From JBBECJ01 sp963763325 (GTDB lineage Bacteria; Chloroflexota; Chloroflexia; Thermomicrobiales; CFX8), in assembly GCA_963763325.1 (NCBI GenBank), contig CAVXOL010000024.1, forward strand, positions 558,001 through 622,000: a stretch of 64,000 nt of DNA, given 5' to 3'. Both the position numbers and the translations under genes were made by a program. Below are positions 56,981-64,000 of the stretch, in pieces; position 1 is the first letter of the stretch; each line of letters opens with the position of its first letter. Under the pieces are notes generated by a model. It made no database searches. It had not been told where the DNA came from and was given only the letters and a program-made list of their open reading frames with translations.

Positions 56981-58998
56981 TCATCCCTGGTCCCGATTCC
57001 CTGCTTCAGGTGCTCGTCGTACCAGCCAATCACGCGCTGCATCAGGTCGATCTGGTGCTTGCGCTCGCGGATGCCATGTCCTTCGCGTGGATAGGTGACG
57101 AAGCTGGGTCTTCACGCCTCGCTGGCGGAGGGCAATGTACATCTCCATGCCCTGCGTCGGATTGACGCGCTTGTCGTCCTCACCGTGCAGGATCAGCGTC
57201 GGCGTCGTGACGCGCGTTGATGTAGCGGATCGCCGAACGCTCCTAGTAGGGATCAGGGTCCTCATAAGGAGATCTCGAAAAGTACGAATGGTTCGCGCTG
57301 GGAATGTCGCCGATCGAGTTGTCGGTGACCATGTTGGGCAGTCCGGCGCCCATGATGGCCGCTTTGAATCGGGTCGTCTGGCTGATCGCCCAGGCGGTCA
57401 TATAGCCACCCCAACTCCAGCCTCCGATCCCAAGCCGTTCCGGATCGGCGATACCGCGCTCGACCATGGCGTCGACGCCTGCGATCATGTCACGGTACTC
57501 ACCGCCGCCAACGTCATCGAAGATCTGGTTGTTGTACCCAACGCCCTCGGCCCGTGCTGCCGCGCGGATTCGGCATCAGGACGGCATAGCCGCGGCCGGC
57601 CAGCATCTGGCGCCCAGTCATGCCAATTGGCGTAGAACGTGTTCGGCCAGGCCCAGGTTGGGCCGCCGTGAACCTGAACGACGAGCGGATAGCGCAGTCC
57701 CTCCATGATAGCCGTGCTGGCTTGACGAGAATACCCTCGACCTCGACGCCCTCATCGCTTTCCCAGCGAACGATCTCCGTCTCACCGAGCGCGGCTGTCA
57801 AAACGTCGCAGCTGAAATTGGTTCGTCGCCGTAATCGCCCATCGCCACCGCCTGACAGCGTCTCGGCGACGTAGACGTTTTGCGGCGCATCCGGCCCCTG
57901 CCATGCGGCGACCAGCCGGTTCCCTACTACATGGATCGCCGTTCCACGGTCCGAGAATCCGGTCTGGCCGGTGGCCAGCAGTGGCTGCAGCTCGCCGTCC
58001 CAACTCAGACGATATGGCATCTGGTTGACGCCCTCAGTCCCGTAGGCGATCAGCGAGCCACCGTCACCATCAGGCGCGAGATGCTCAAACGTGCCCCAGT
58101 AGTCTGGCGTAATATTGGTCGGCTCACCTCCGGTTGTCGAGACCGTATAGACCACCTCTGGGTGGACGACTTTGTCGCCTCGAGCAGCGAATGCGAACGA
58201 TGTCCCGTCGCTGGACCAGAGCAGTCCGACCGGCTCGCCGATCTGCGTGAAGGCATGTACTGGCTCACCACCCGATCGTGCCACGATCCAGACCTCATTC
58301 TCGCCGAACTCATCGTTGATGCGCGGATTGTGGGTCGCTGCGTAGGCAATCCTGGTGCTGTCTGGCGACCAGGCATAGCGATGGGCCTGACGTTTTTCCG
58401 GCGTGACAGCAGTCGCCGATTCGGCTTCGAGGTCGACTACCCAAAGTCGTTGATACTTGTCCTCTTCGTCCCAGACGCGGGCGTCGTCGCGCTCTTCCTT
58501 CTTCTTCTTCTCAGCCTCGGTCTCACCCGGAGTGAAGAGAATGCCGAGCGCTCTTCCGTCTGGCGACCAATCGAGGCCGTTCATGCTCCCCTGCTCGTCA
58601 AAGACACGTCGCGCCTCGCCACCGTCAGCCGGCATGACGTAGATACTCGCCTTCCCGCGCTCGGCACGGTCGGAGAGGAATGCGAGCTGGCGGCCATCCG
58701 GCGACCAGCGCGGCGAGTAGTCATGCCAGAGCCCGGTCGTGAACTGGCGACCGTCGGTCAGCGAGTCCCCTTCAAACGGGACGATCCAGATCGCTGTCCG
58801 TTCGTGCTCCTCAACCTTGCTCCCCTCCCGGAGAACGAAAGCGATCCGTTCTCCGTCCGGAGAGAGGCGCGGGTCGGTCGGTTCCTTAATCTCCGCGATC
58901 CGCTCCGGCGTCAGCGGCTTTCCTGCCTCAGCGACGACCGGAACTAGCTTCGTCGGCTTGCTTTCCTCGGTCTGGTTAGCTGGCTTGTCGTCGCTCAC
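56981..58998 (-). CDS. S9-family serine peptidase (acylaminoacyl/prolyl oligopeptidase type), multiply frameshifted
   Basis: This peptidase of about 670 residues joins an N-terminal beta-propeller (repeated SPDG elements: DPRLSPDGERIAFVLREG; YSPRWSPDGRQLAFLSD; LDWSPDGRALGILF) to a C-terminal alpha/beta hydrolase. The propeller is in one long frame. The catalytic half is fragmented: PLVVQVHGGPTWAWPNTFY, GYAVLMPNPRGSTGRG, the nucleophile IGGWSWGGYMTAWAI, TPTLILHGEDDKRVNPTQG (Asp), and finally VIGWYDEHLK. Indels lie near 57720, 57640, 57560, 57260 and 57105. The last lies before the stop, whose exact position is uncertain (a TGA at 56981 is assumed). No signal peptide is seen. Start is GTG 58998. 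Confidence 0.85.
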
Positions 58999-59180
58999 GT
59001 ATTCCCTGCTTCTACAACGCTCGTCATTCCATGCACGCCTATCGTCGCCGATCGCGCCGAGTGCCGCAACCGGGCAGCCGGTCTGGTGCCTCATCAGAGC
59101 TGCTGCTAGAGTGCGCGCATGCTGATTGCGCGGCCATCGCCAGCACGAGACCAGTCGAAGGCGAATGGGAGGAATCGAGG

Positions 59181-60500
59181 ATGTCCAGCCAGCAGATGTC
59201 GGTCATACTTTCGGGTGACGCGTTGATCACCCGGCCATTTCGCGACTCGCGCGACCCGGCGATGAACCAGCTCATCGAGTTGGTTCGCAGCACCGACGTG
59301 CGTTTTACCAACTTCGAGATGCTTATCAACGAGTATGGCGGTACGCCTGCTGTCGAAGCAGGCGGACTCCACCTGTCGGCATCGAAACGAGTCGCCGAGG
59401 ATCTGCTCTGGGCCGGTTTCAACCTGTTCGCGAACGCAAACAACCACTCGCTTGACTTCGGTACCGACGGCCTGCTCCTGCACATCGAGGCGATGGAACG
59501 GCTCGGTATGCACTACGCGGGTGTCGGGATGTCGCTGGAACATGCGAGTCGCCCCGCCTACGTCCAGACTGGCGCGGGCCGGGCGGCGATGATCTCCTGT
59601 GCATCGTCGTTCGCGAAGAGTCAACGAGCTGGTGAGTCGCGGCCCGACTTCGGTGGCCGCCCCGGTCTCAACTCCCAACGCTTTGAGACTCGCTACGTCC
59701 TCGACTCGGAGCGCTTCGATCAGCTGCGTGAGATGTACGAGGCACTGCCGTTCGACGACATTCACCGGCACGTCTTCGAGATTGGCATGTTCAAGCCGCT
59801 CGAAGACCCTGAGAACGAGCTGATCTTTGGGACCGATCTCCGTGGTGGCATGCACTTCATCCGAGGCGAGCAGCCGGAGATGCGAACCACCGCCCACCAG
59901 CGTGACCTGGAGCGGAACCTGAACGCGATCCGCCACGCCCGTCGGCAGGCCGACCTCGTCATCGCCAGCATTCATGCCCACGAGGCCGACGTACAGCCCG
60001 ACAAGCCAGCTGCGTTCGTGATCGAGTGGGCGCGTGCCTGCGTCGACGCCGGCGCCGACATCGTCACTGCCAGCGGACCGCACATGATGCGCGGGATCGA
60101 GATCTACAACGGCAAGCCGATCTTCTACGCGCTCGGCAACCTCTGGTTCGAGTTCGAGACCGTCGACATCCTGCCGGCCGACTCGTATGAAATGTGGAAG
60201 CTCGACAGCCAGACGACGACACCGGCCGATCTGTACGACTCCGCGCTTCTCGGCTTTCACCACGACGCACGCTACTGGGAATGTACGCTGCCCGTCTGCA
60301 CCTTCACCGACGGCATCCTGTCCGGCCTGACGCTCCATCCGGTCACCCTCGGCTATGGCAAGCCGCGCTGGCAGCGCGGCACGCCCGGCATCGCCAGTCG
60401 CGAGGACGCCGAACGCATTCTCAGCTACGTCAGCAACCTTTCGCGCGAGTTTGGCACTGAGATCGTTACCCACGGCGGAGTCGGCGAGGTTCGACTGTGA
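59181..60500 (+). CDS. CapA-family poly-gamma-glutamate synthesis-type metallophosphatase-like protein
   Basis: This 439-residue protein of the PGA_cap group has the family pattern ILSGDALITRPF, VRFTNFEMLI (FxNxE), NNHSLDFGTDGLLLHIE and IHAHEADVQPD..ADIVTASGPHMMRGIEIYNGKPIFYALGN, which supply the predicted metal ligands. It lacks a signal peptide or membrane anchor, unlike CapA of Bacillus, so it is probably cytosolic. GGAGG precedes the ATG at 59181. It is divergent from the S9-UroD-amidohydrolase-GGT cluster. Role in polyglutamate or another amide-linked product is inference. Confidence 0.88.
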   Translation: MSSQQMSVILSGDALITRPFRDSRDPAMNQLIELVRSTDVRFTNFEMLINEYGGTPAVEAGGLHLSASKRVAEDLLWAGFNLFANANNHSLDFGTDGLLLHIEAMERLGMHYAGVGMSLEHASRPAYVQTGAGRAAMISCASSFAKSQRAGESRPDFGGRPGLNSQRFETRYVLDSERFDQLREMYEALPFDDIHRHVFEIGMFKPLEDPENELIFGTDLRGGMHFIRGEQPEMRTTAHQRDLERNLNAIRHARRQADLVIASIHAHEADVQPDKPAAFVIEWARACVDAGADIVTASGPHMMRGIEIYNGKPIFYALGNLWFEFETVDILPADSYEMWKLDSQTTTPADLYDSALLGFHHDARYWECTLPVCTFTDGILSGLTLHPVTLGYGKPRWQRGTPGIASREDAERILSYVSNLSREFGTEIVTHGGVGEVRL

Positions 60501-60594
60501 GTACGTCAGGACATCAAATTGCGAGAGGCTGGTCAGATACGACCATCACAGACTCGACGGCGCGATCATCAATCACTAGAACGAACACTGTTCG

Positions 60595-61662
60595 ATGACA
60601 CGCTATCGTATCGTCGTCATCCCAGGCGACGGCATCGGTCCTGAAATCGTTGATGCAGCAATCGCAGTGCTGCGAGCGGTCGAGGACGCAGACGGACGCT
60701 TCAGACTTGACATCGAGTACCACGACGCGGGCGCGGGTGCGTACACCACAACCGGCCAGAACCTGTCGCCAGAGACGCTGGCCGCCTGCCGGGAGGCCAA
60801 CGCCGTCCTCAAAGGACCGGTTGGATTGCCGGACGTACGACTCTCCGACGGTACCGAGGCCGGGTTGCTGGGCGGCGTCCTGCGTACCGGGCTCGACACG
60901 TTTGCCAATGTCCGTCCGATACGGCTGCTGCCAGGGATTCGGGCGGCGACGCGCTTCTCACCCGGCGAAATCGACTACGTGATCGTCCGCGAGAACACCG
61001 AGGGGCTCTACGCGTCACGCGGGCGCGGTGTCGCGAATCAATGGGCGGCCAGCGATGTTCTCTTCATGACTCGTCCCGGCGTCGAACGCGTCTGCCGTTT
61101 CGCATTCGAGTTGGCTCGCGCACGGACTGGCGCCCCACGCGATGGCACCCACCGCGTCACCTGCGTCGACAAGAGCAACGTGTTACGGAGCTTTGGATTC
61201 TTCCGTTCGATTTTCGCCGAGGTCGCCGCAGGATATCCGGATGTCGAGCCAGCCTACCTCTACGCAGACGCAACTGCCCAGGCGCTCGTCATCGACCCGT
61301 CAGGCTTTGATGTGCTAGTTATGGAGAACTTCCTCGGCGACATTCTCAGCGATCTCGGCGGTGGGACGATCGGCGGGATTGGTCTCTGCCCATCAGGCAA
61401 TATCGGTAACGACGCGGCCTACTTCGAGCCGATCCACGGCAGCGCTCCTACCCTGACCGGTAAAGACCGAGCCAACCCGATCGGCCAGATCCTGACCGCG
61501 GCAATGATGCTCGACCATATCGGCCAGCCAGCCGCCGGCCGCCGAATTCAGAAGGCCGTTGGTGATGCCCTCGCCAGTGGCTTGTTACAGATCGGCAACG
61601 ATGGCTGTCCGGTCAGCGGGACAAGTGACGCGACCGAGCAGATCATCGAGCATCTGAACTGA
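60595..61662 (+). CDS. Isocitrate/isopropylmalate dehydrogenase-family enzyme
   Basis: This is a 355-residue NAD(P)-dependent beta-decarboxylating dehydrogenase. It has IVVIPGDGIGPEIVDAAIAVL, VLKGPVGLPDVR, YVIVRENTEGLYASRGRG, VTCVDKSNVLRSFGFF and the metal-binding MENFLGDILSDLGGGTIGGIGLCPSGNIG, then EPIHGSAPTLTGKDRANPIG. The substrate-defining region (TEGLYASRGRG) resembles tartrate/D-malate-type and isopropylmalate enzymes. No leuA, leuC or leuD is adjacent, so leucine biosynthesis is not supported by context. It lies about 95 bp after the CapA-type gene. Confidence 0.93.
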   Translation: MTRYRIVVIPGDGIGPEIVDAAIAVLRAVEDADGRFRLDIEYHDAGAGAYTTTGQNLSPETLAACREANAVLKGPVGLPDVRLSDGTEAGLLGGVLRTGLDTFANVRPIRLLPGIRAATRFSPGEIDYVIVRENTEGLYASRGRGVANQWAASDVLFMTRPGVERVCRFAFELARARTGAPRDGTHRVTCVDKSNVLRSFGFFRSIFAEVAAGYPDVEPAYLYADATAQALVIDPSGFDVLVMENFLGDILSDLGGGTIGGIGLCPSGNIGNDAAYFEPIHGSAPTLTGKDRANPIGQILTAAMMLDHIGQPAAGRRIQKAVGDALASGLLQIGNDGCPVSGTSDATEQIIEHLN

Positions 61663-61676
61663 TGTCGCTACATGCA

Positions 61677-61711
61677 ACGGTGCCCCGGCACGAATGTACC
61701 GGAGGCACCGT
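61677..61711. terminator. Strong hairpin between convergent genes
   Basis: ACGGTGCC (61677-61684) and GGCACCGT (61704-61711) are exact complements, extended inward by CGG/CCG. It is 14 bp after the dehydrogenase stop and 41 bp beyond the end of the minus-strand Tat protein gene; a T-rich ATTTAT follows on the plus strand. Confidence 0.65.
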
Positions 61712-61752
61712 CACATTTATCCATTATGTCGCGTTATAGTCTGAAACGCTCG

Positions 61753-62130
61753 CTACGCCAGCGTCTTCGCGACCCAGTTCCAGCGACGGTCAACCTGCGC
61801 ACGCGCCACCCGTCGGTGGTCTCCGAAAAGTCCGGACCAGACGTGTTCAGGAAGTTCGCCGCCGACGACGACCTGGCACTTGCAACCAGGATGCGCGCGA
61901 TGCTGATCGGCAGCCTTCGGATCGGCGAAGAGCTTGTTGGCAGCGTGGAGGCGACATGCGTTGTCTGCGTGTTCACGCGTCGGCACGAGTGCGTACCAGC
62001 GTCGCGCAGCCTCGATCGACGGATCCGATTCGGCCAGCGCCGCGATTGGAAGACTGGCCGAGAGGGTCAGGCCACCTAGAATTGCCGCGCCACGCCGCAA
62101 GAAGTCACGTCGGTTGAATGAGCGCTGCAT
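61753..62130 (-). CDS. Small Tat-exported protein of unknown function
   Basis: This 125-residue protein starts at ATG 62130 with CAGGAG upstream. It has a clear twin-arginine signal (NRRDFLRRGAAILGGLTLSA, cleavage likely after IAALA). The mature part of about 90 residues contains ADNACRLHAANKLF and RAHPGCKCQVVVG: a cysteine followed by a CxC-like GCKC, with several histidines. That suggests a metal or disulfide site. I recognise no family. The sequence upstream to 62569 contains no gene I can support. Confidence 0.7.
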   Translation of the reverse strand: MQRSFNRRDFLRRGAAILGGLTLSASLPIAALAESDPSIEAARRWYALVPTREHADNACRLHAANKLFADPKAADQHRAHPGCKCQVVVGGELPEHVWSGLFGDHRRVARAQVDRRWNWVAKTLA

Positions 62131-62569
62131 GGCGTGTCTCCTGCTTGCTGCTGACGAGATCGGCTGAAGGAGCCGCGCAACCTGACGTCCGCCACGATGG
62201 ACCGTTTGAGTTCGATCCTCCGCGCTACCCGGGCTCCAGCCGGCGCTTGCCGCCTGGTCCTCCGGGCCTCTTGAGTGCCGGGGCTGTGTATGACCCGCCG
62301 GACTGTGAGGCGCCGATCGCTCAGCATTCCTCTGTCTTCTCGCGCGAGCCCTCCCGGCGCTCCTTTCGTCCTGTCCCGCGGCTTCTTCAGCCGACCGCTC
62401 GTCTACGTCGATTCATTGACAACACGATAAGACAACGCCGCAGCGACCGCGATAAACGCGAATACAGAACTGCTGTAACCTGCGATTCAGGCGTTGCACT
62501 CGGCGCAACAGCTGGCCGACGTCGGTACTGGTTGACTCAGGACTTCCGGGCTGTTGGCTATCTCGGATC

Positions 62570-62908
62570 ATGCGCAACAATTGGCGAAGCAACACGTCGA
62601 GACGCGAAGGGAGCGAACGGCAATTGCCCTCGAGACTTCAGTGCTTCAATGGTCCATGTGTTCCCGAACGGCCGGGTGGCGTCTGCCTCTACTGCGGCCG
62701 CGCGGCACGCGAAGACGGACCGCCTGACCGCTCGCTCGAAAACGCACTCGCCATCCTGCGCGAGAGCGGCGGCCGGATAGACCCCAACGACCCAAACTAC
62801 TGGGTCTACCTCATGCACGATCTTGAGATCATCGCCGAACCGATCGAACCGCGCACGAACGCCGGTCTCGCCTTCTACGGAAAGCCCTCAAAGCGCAAGG
62901 CGAGCTGA
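62570..62908 (+). CDS. Small hypothetical protein, uncertain
   Basis: This 112-residue reading frame has a plausible second half (VCLYCGRAAREDG, SLENALAILRESGGRIDPND, PNYWVYLMHDLEIIAE) with a CxxC pair; its first 35 residues look random and no good ribosome site or start is visible. It may begin later than 62570. The opposite strand also carries an open frame, so this call is tentative. The stretch 62131-62569 upstream shows no other feature I can defend. Confidence 0.4.
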   Translation: MRNNWRSNTSRREGSERQLPSRLQCFNGPCVPERPGGVCLYCGRAAREDGPPDRSLENALAILRESGGRIDPNDPNYWVYLMHDLEIIAEPIEPRTNAGLAFYGKPSKRKAS

Positions 62909-63156
62909 CGCGCCAGTTGTCCAACGGCACGATTGGGACGAGGCGACCATCACATCGCTCGCGTTCGCCCGAGGAGCGTGCGACAAGGCTCCGGACATCT
63001 GCCAACGCCATTCAGAAACCGCCCCGTGGTCTCGATCAGGGCGTTCATCGCCCACGCGAGATGCCCAGGCGGCACAGGCAAGGCGCTCAAGGTGGGCATG
63101 GGCCAGGAAGGGCACACGCACCCTCCCTGGACAACCGATCCGTCACGAGTTACTTG

Positions 63157-64000
63157 TTACGACTCCGCCACGTAACGAACGACGACATAGAGTTGGTCGA
63201 TCAGTGTCTGGTCATCGGTGGCGTTGTCGCGGATGACGACTGTCAGCCCGGTGACCTGTTCCGGCGTCGTGATCCACTGGCTGACATCCCACTCGATGAT
63301 CTTGTCACCGTTCAGTCCAGGAGATATCTCCGGCTGGAACGTTGCCAGCGCGGCTGGTTCACTCAGCGTCCCGCCTCCAGCTTCCCAGACGATTGACCCT
63401 TCCGGCGTACCATACTCTTCGTGGTGCTCGACGACGATGATGACCGAATCGATCGTTGCCCCGGCCGGAACTGCACTCGCGAAGCGCAGCGAGACCCACG
63501 ACTCCGGCCGCACGAACAGCCAGGCGTCGTCGCTCTCCAACAGCTCACCGATTCGGATCTCCGACAGCGAAGATCCATCGTAGCTGTCGCGACCCTCGAC
63601 CGGCGCGAGGATGACCTCCTGGGTCGGGCCGATCTGGACCCGTAGCTGATACTCCTGCAGATCGCTACCGTTCTCATCATTGACCTGGATCGCGACCTCG
63701 TAGGTGCCAAGCGTGTCCGGGGTCCAGGTGAGCGTCCCAGTTGCCGGGTCGATCTCCATGCCCTGCGGACCGCTCAGAAGCTGCCACGACGGCGTGCCGT
63801 CGCTGTAGACGCCGGGTTGATAGATGTAGGGCTGGTTGATAACAGCCTCGGCCACCGGGAAGGTCGTGATAGTCGGCGGACGCGGACCGTTCGAGAGTGG
63901 CCGGAAGCGGATCCCCTTCTGGCCGTGGTACTCCTCCAGAGACTTTTCGTTGTGGGAGAACTGGACTCCGGCTGTTCCGGCGGGATTTTCGATGCCGATC
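63157..64000 (-). CDS. C-terminal part of a secreted/surface protein with an Ig-like (He_PIG) domain, 5'-truncated by window edge
   Basis: The frame is open to base 64000, so only the last 281 or so residues are seen. After IRFRPLSNGPRPPTITTFPV a putative Ig-like module begins (PYIYQPGVYSDGTPSWQLLS; MEIDPATGTLTWTPDTLGTY), followed by a segment of about 150 residues (VGLRFA-like VSLRFASAVPAGATIDSVII; IIEWDVSQWITTPEQVTGL; VVIRDNATDDQTLIDQLYVV), a beta-rich module common in extracellular carbohydrate- or adhesion-related proteins. No anchor motif is seen at the C-terminus (YVVVRYVAES). The GTG at 63855 is internal, not the start. Confidence 0.8.
   Translation of the reverse strand, partial: IGIENPAGTAGVQFSHNEKSLEEYHGQKGIRFRPLSNGPRPPTITTFPVAEAVINQPYIYQPGVYSDGTPSWQLLSGPQGMEIDPATGTLTWTPDTLGTYEVAIQVNDENGSDLQEYQLRVQIGPTQEVILAPVEGRDSYDGSSLSEIRIGELLESDDAWLFVRPESWVSLRFASAVPAGATIDSVIIVVEHHEEYGTPEGSIVWEAGGGTLSEPAALATFQPEISPGLNGDKIIEWDVSQWITTPEQVTGLTVVIRDNATDDQTLIDQLYVVVRYVAES

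Noticed and set aside
59106..60473. A 455-codon open frame on the minus strand opposite the CapA-type gene
   Set aside because: It is an antisense shadow of a well-conserved CapA-family gene with a good ribosome site. Its own translation has no recognisable motif, and long antisense frames are expected at this base composition.

Overview
The window is a chromosomal segment of a GC-rich (about 60%) bacterium. The most likely source is Chloroflexota, class Thermomicrobia (Sphaerobacter/Thermomicrobium-like). This rests on protein character (Tat-dependent oligopeptide-binding lipoproteins, CHRD and lamin-tail domains, a RecG with an N-terminal extension, an HslV with a propeptide) and on gene order; no marker RNA is present to prove it. 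I found no tRNA, rRNA, CRISPR array, transposase or phage gene.

Layout. 1-2.8 kb: end of a site-2 protease with CBS domains, then an Rrf2 regulator with a cysteine desulfurase. 2.8-5.4 kb (minus strand): M50 peptidase, HD hydrolase, ScpA, ScpB. 5.5-9.3 kb (minus): an oligopeptide ABC ATPase pair, of which the OppF-type subunit carries a C-terminal lamin-tail domain, and a branched-chain aminotransferase. 9.5-18.2 kb (plus): DprA, mannose-1-phosphate guanylyltransferase, topoisomerase I, HslV/HslU, a glycosyltransferase and a ROK sugar kinase. 18.2-25.3 kb (plus): a complete oligopeptide transporter (two permeases, two ATPases, binding lipoprotein) behind a strong promoter and a roughly 320-nt leader. 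25.5-29.2 kb: a second branched-chain aminotransferase, a HemL-type aminotransferase and a D-cysteine desulfhydrase-type enzyme. 29.2-36 kb: PriA, peptide deformylase, guanylate kinase, RqcH and TatC. 36.2-46.9 kb (minus): AcpP, NusB, AccC, FabG, FabD, FabH, L32, DUF177, a coiled-coil protein, CoaD, RsmD and RecG, which links fatty-acid synthesis to ribosome and DNA maintenance. 47-52.2 kb (plus): Tat-exported ferritin-like protein, CHRD protein, acyl-CoA dehydrogenase and a membrane protein. 52.2-59 kb (minus): tiny zinc-ribbon protein, gamma-glutamyltransferase, YtcJ-type amidohydrolase, UroD-family protein and S9 peptidase. 59-64 kb: CapA-type protein, an isopropylmalate-dehydrogenase-like enzyme, a small Tat protein, a doubtful small ORF and the end of a large Ig-like surface protein.

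Theme: two sets of peptide-uptake ATPases, peptide and gamma-glutamyl hydrolases and several amino-acid PLP enzymes suggest a heterotroph feeding on peptides. About 17 of 56 genes are broken by one or more small indels, including essential ones (accC, fabG, tatC). This pattern points to sequence error, not gene decay, so those genes are given as single CDS spans with the break points stated.

The most unusual items are the OppF-lamin-tail fusion, an EF-hand-type loop joined to a Tat-exported ferritin-like domain, nested imperfect inverted repeats in intergenic regions (29.2 and 38.7 kb, sharing a word with 26.6 kb), and perfect 20-bp and 14-bp palindromes in promoter regions.
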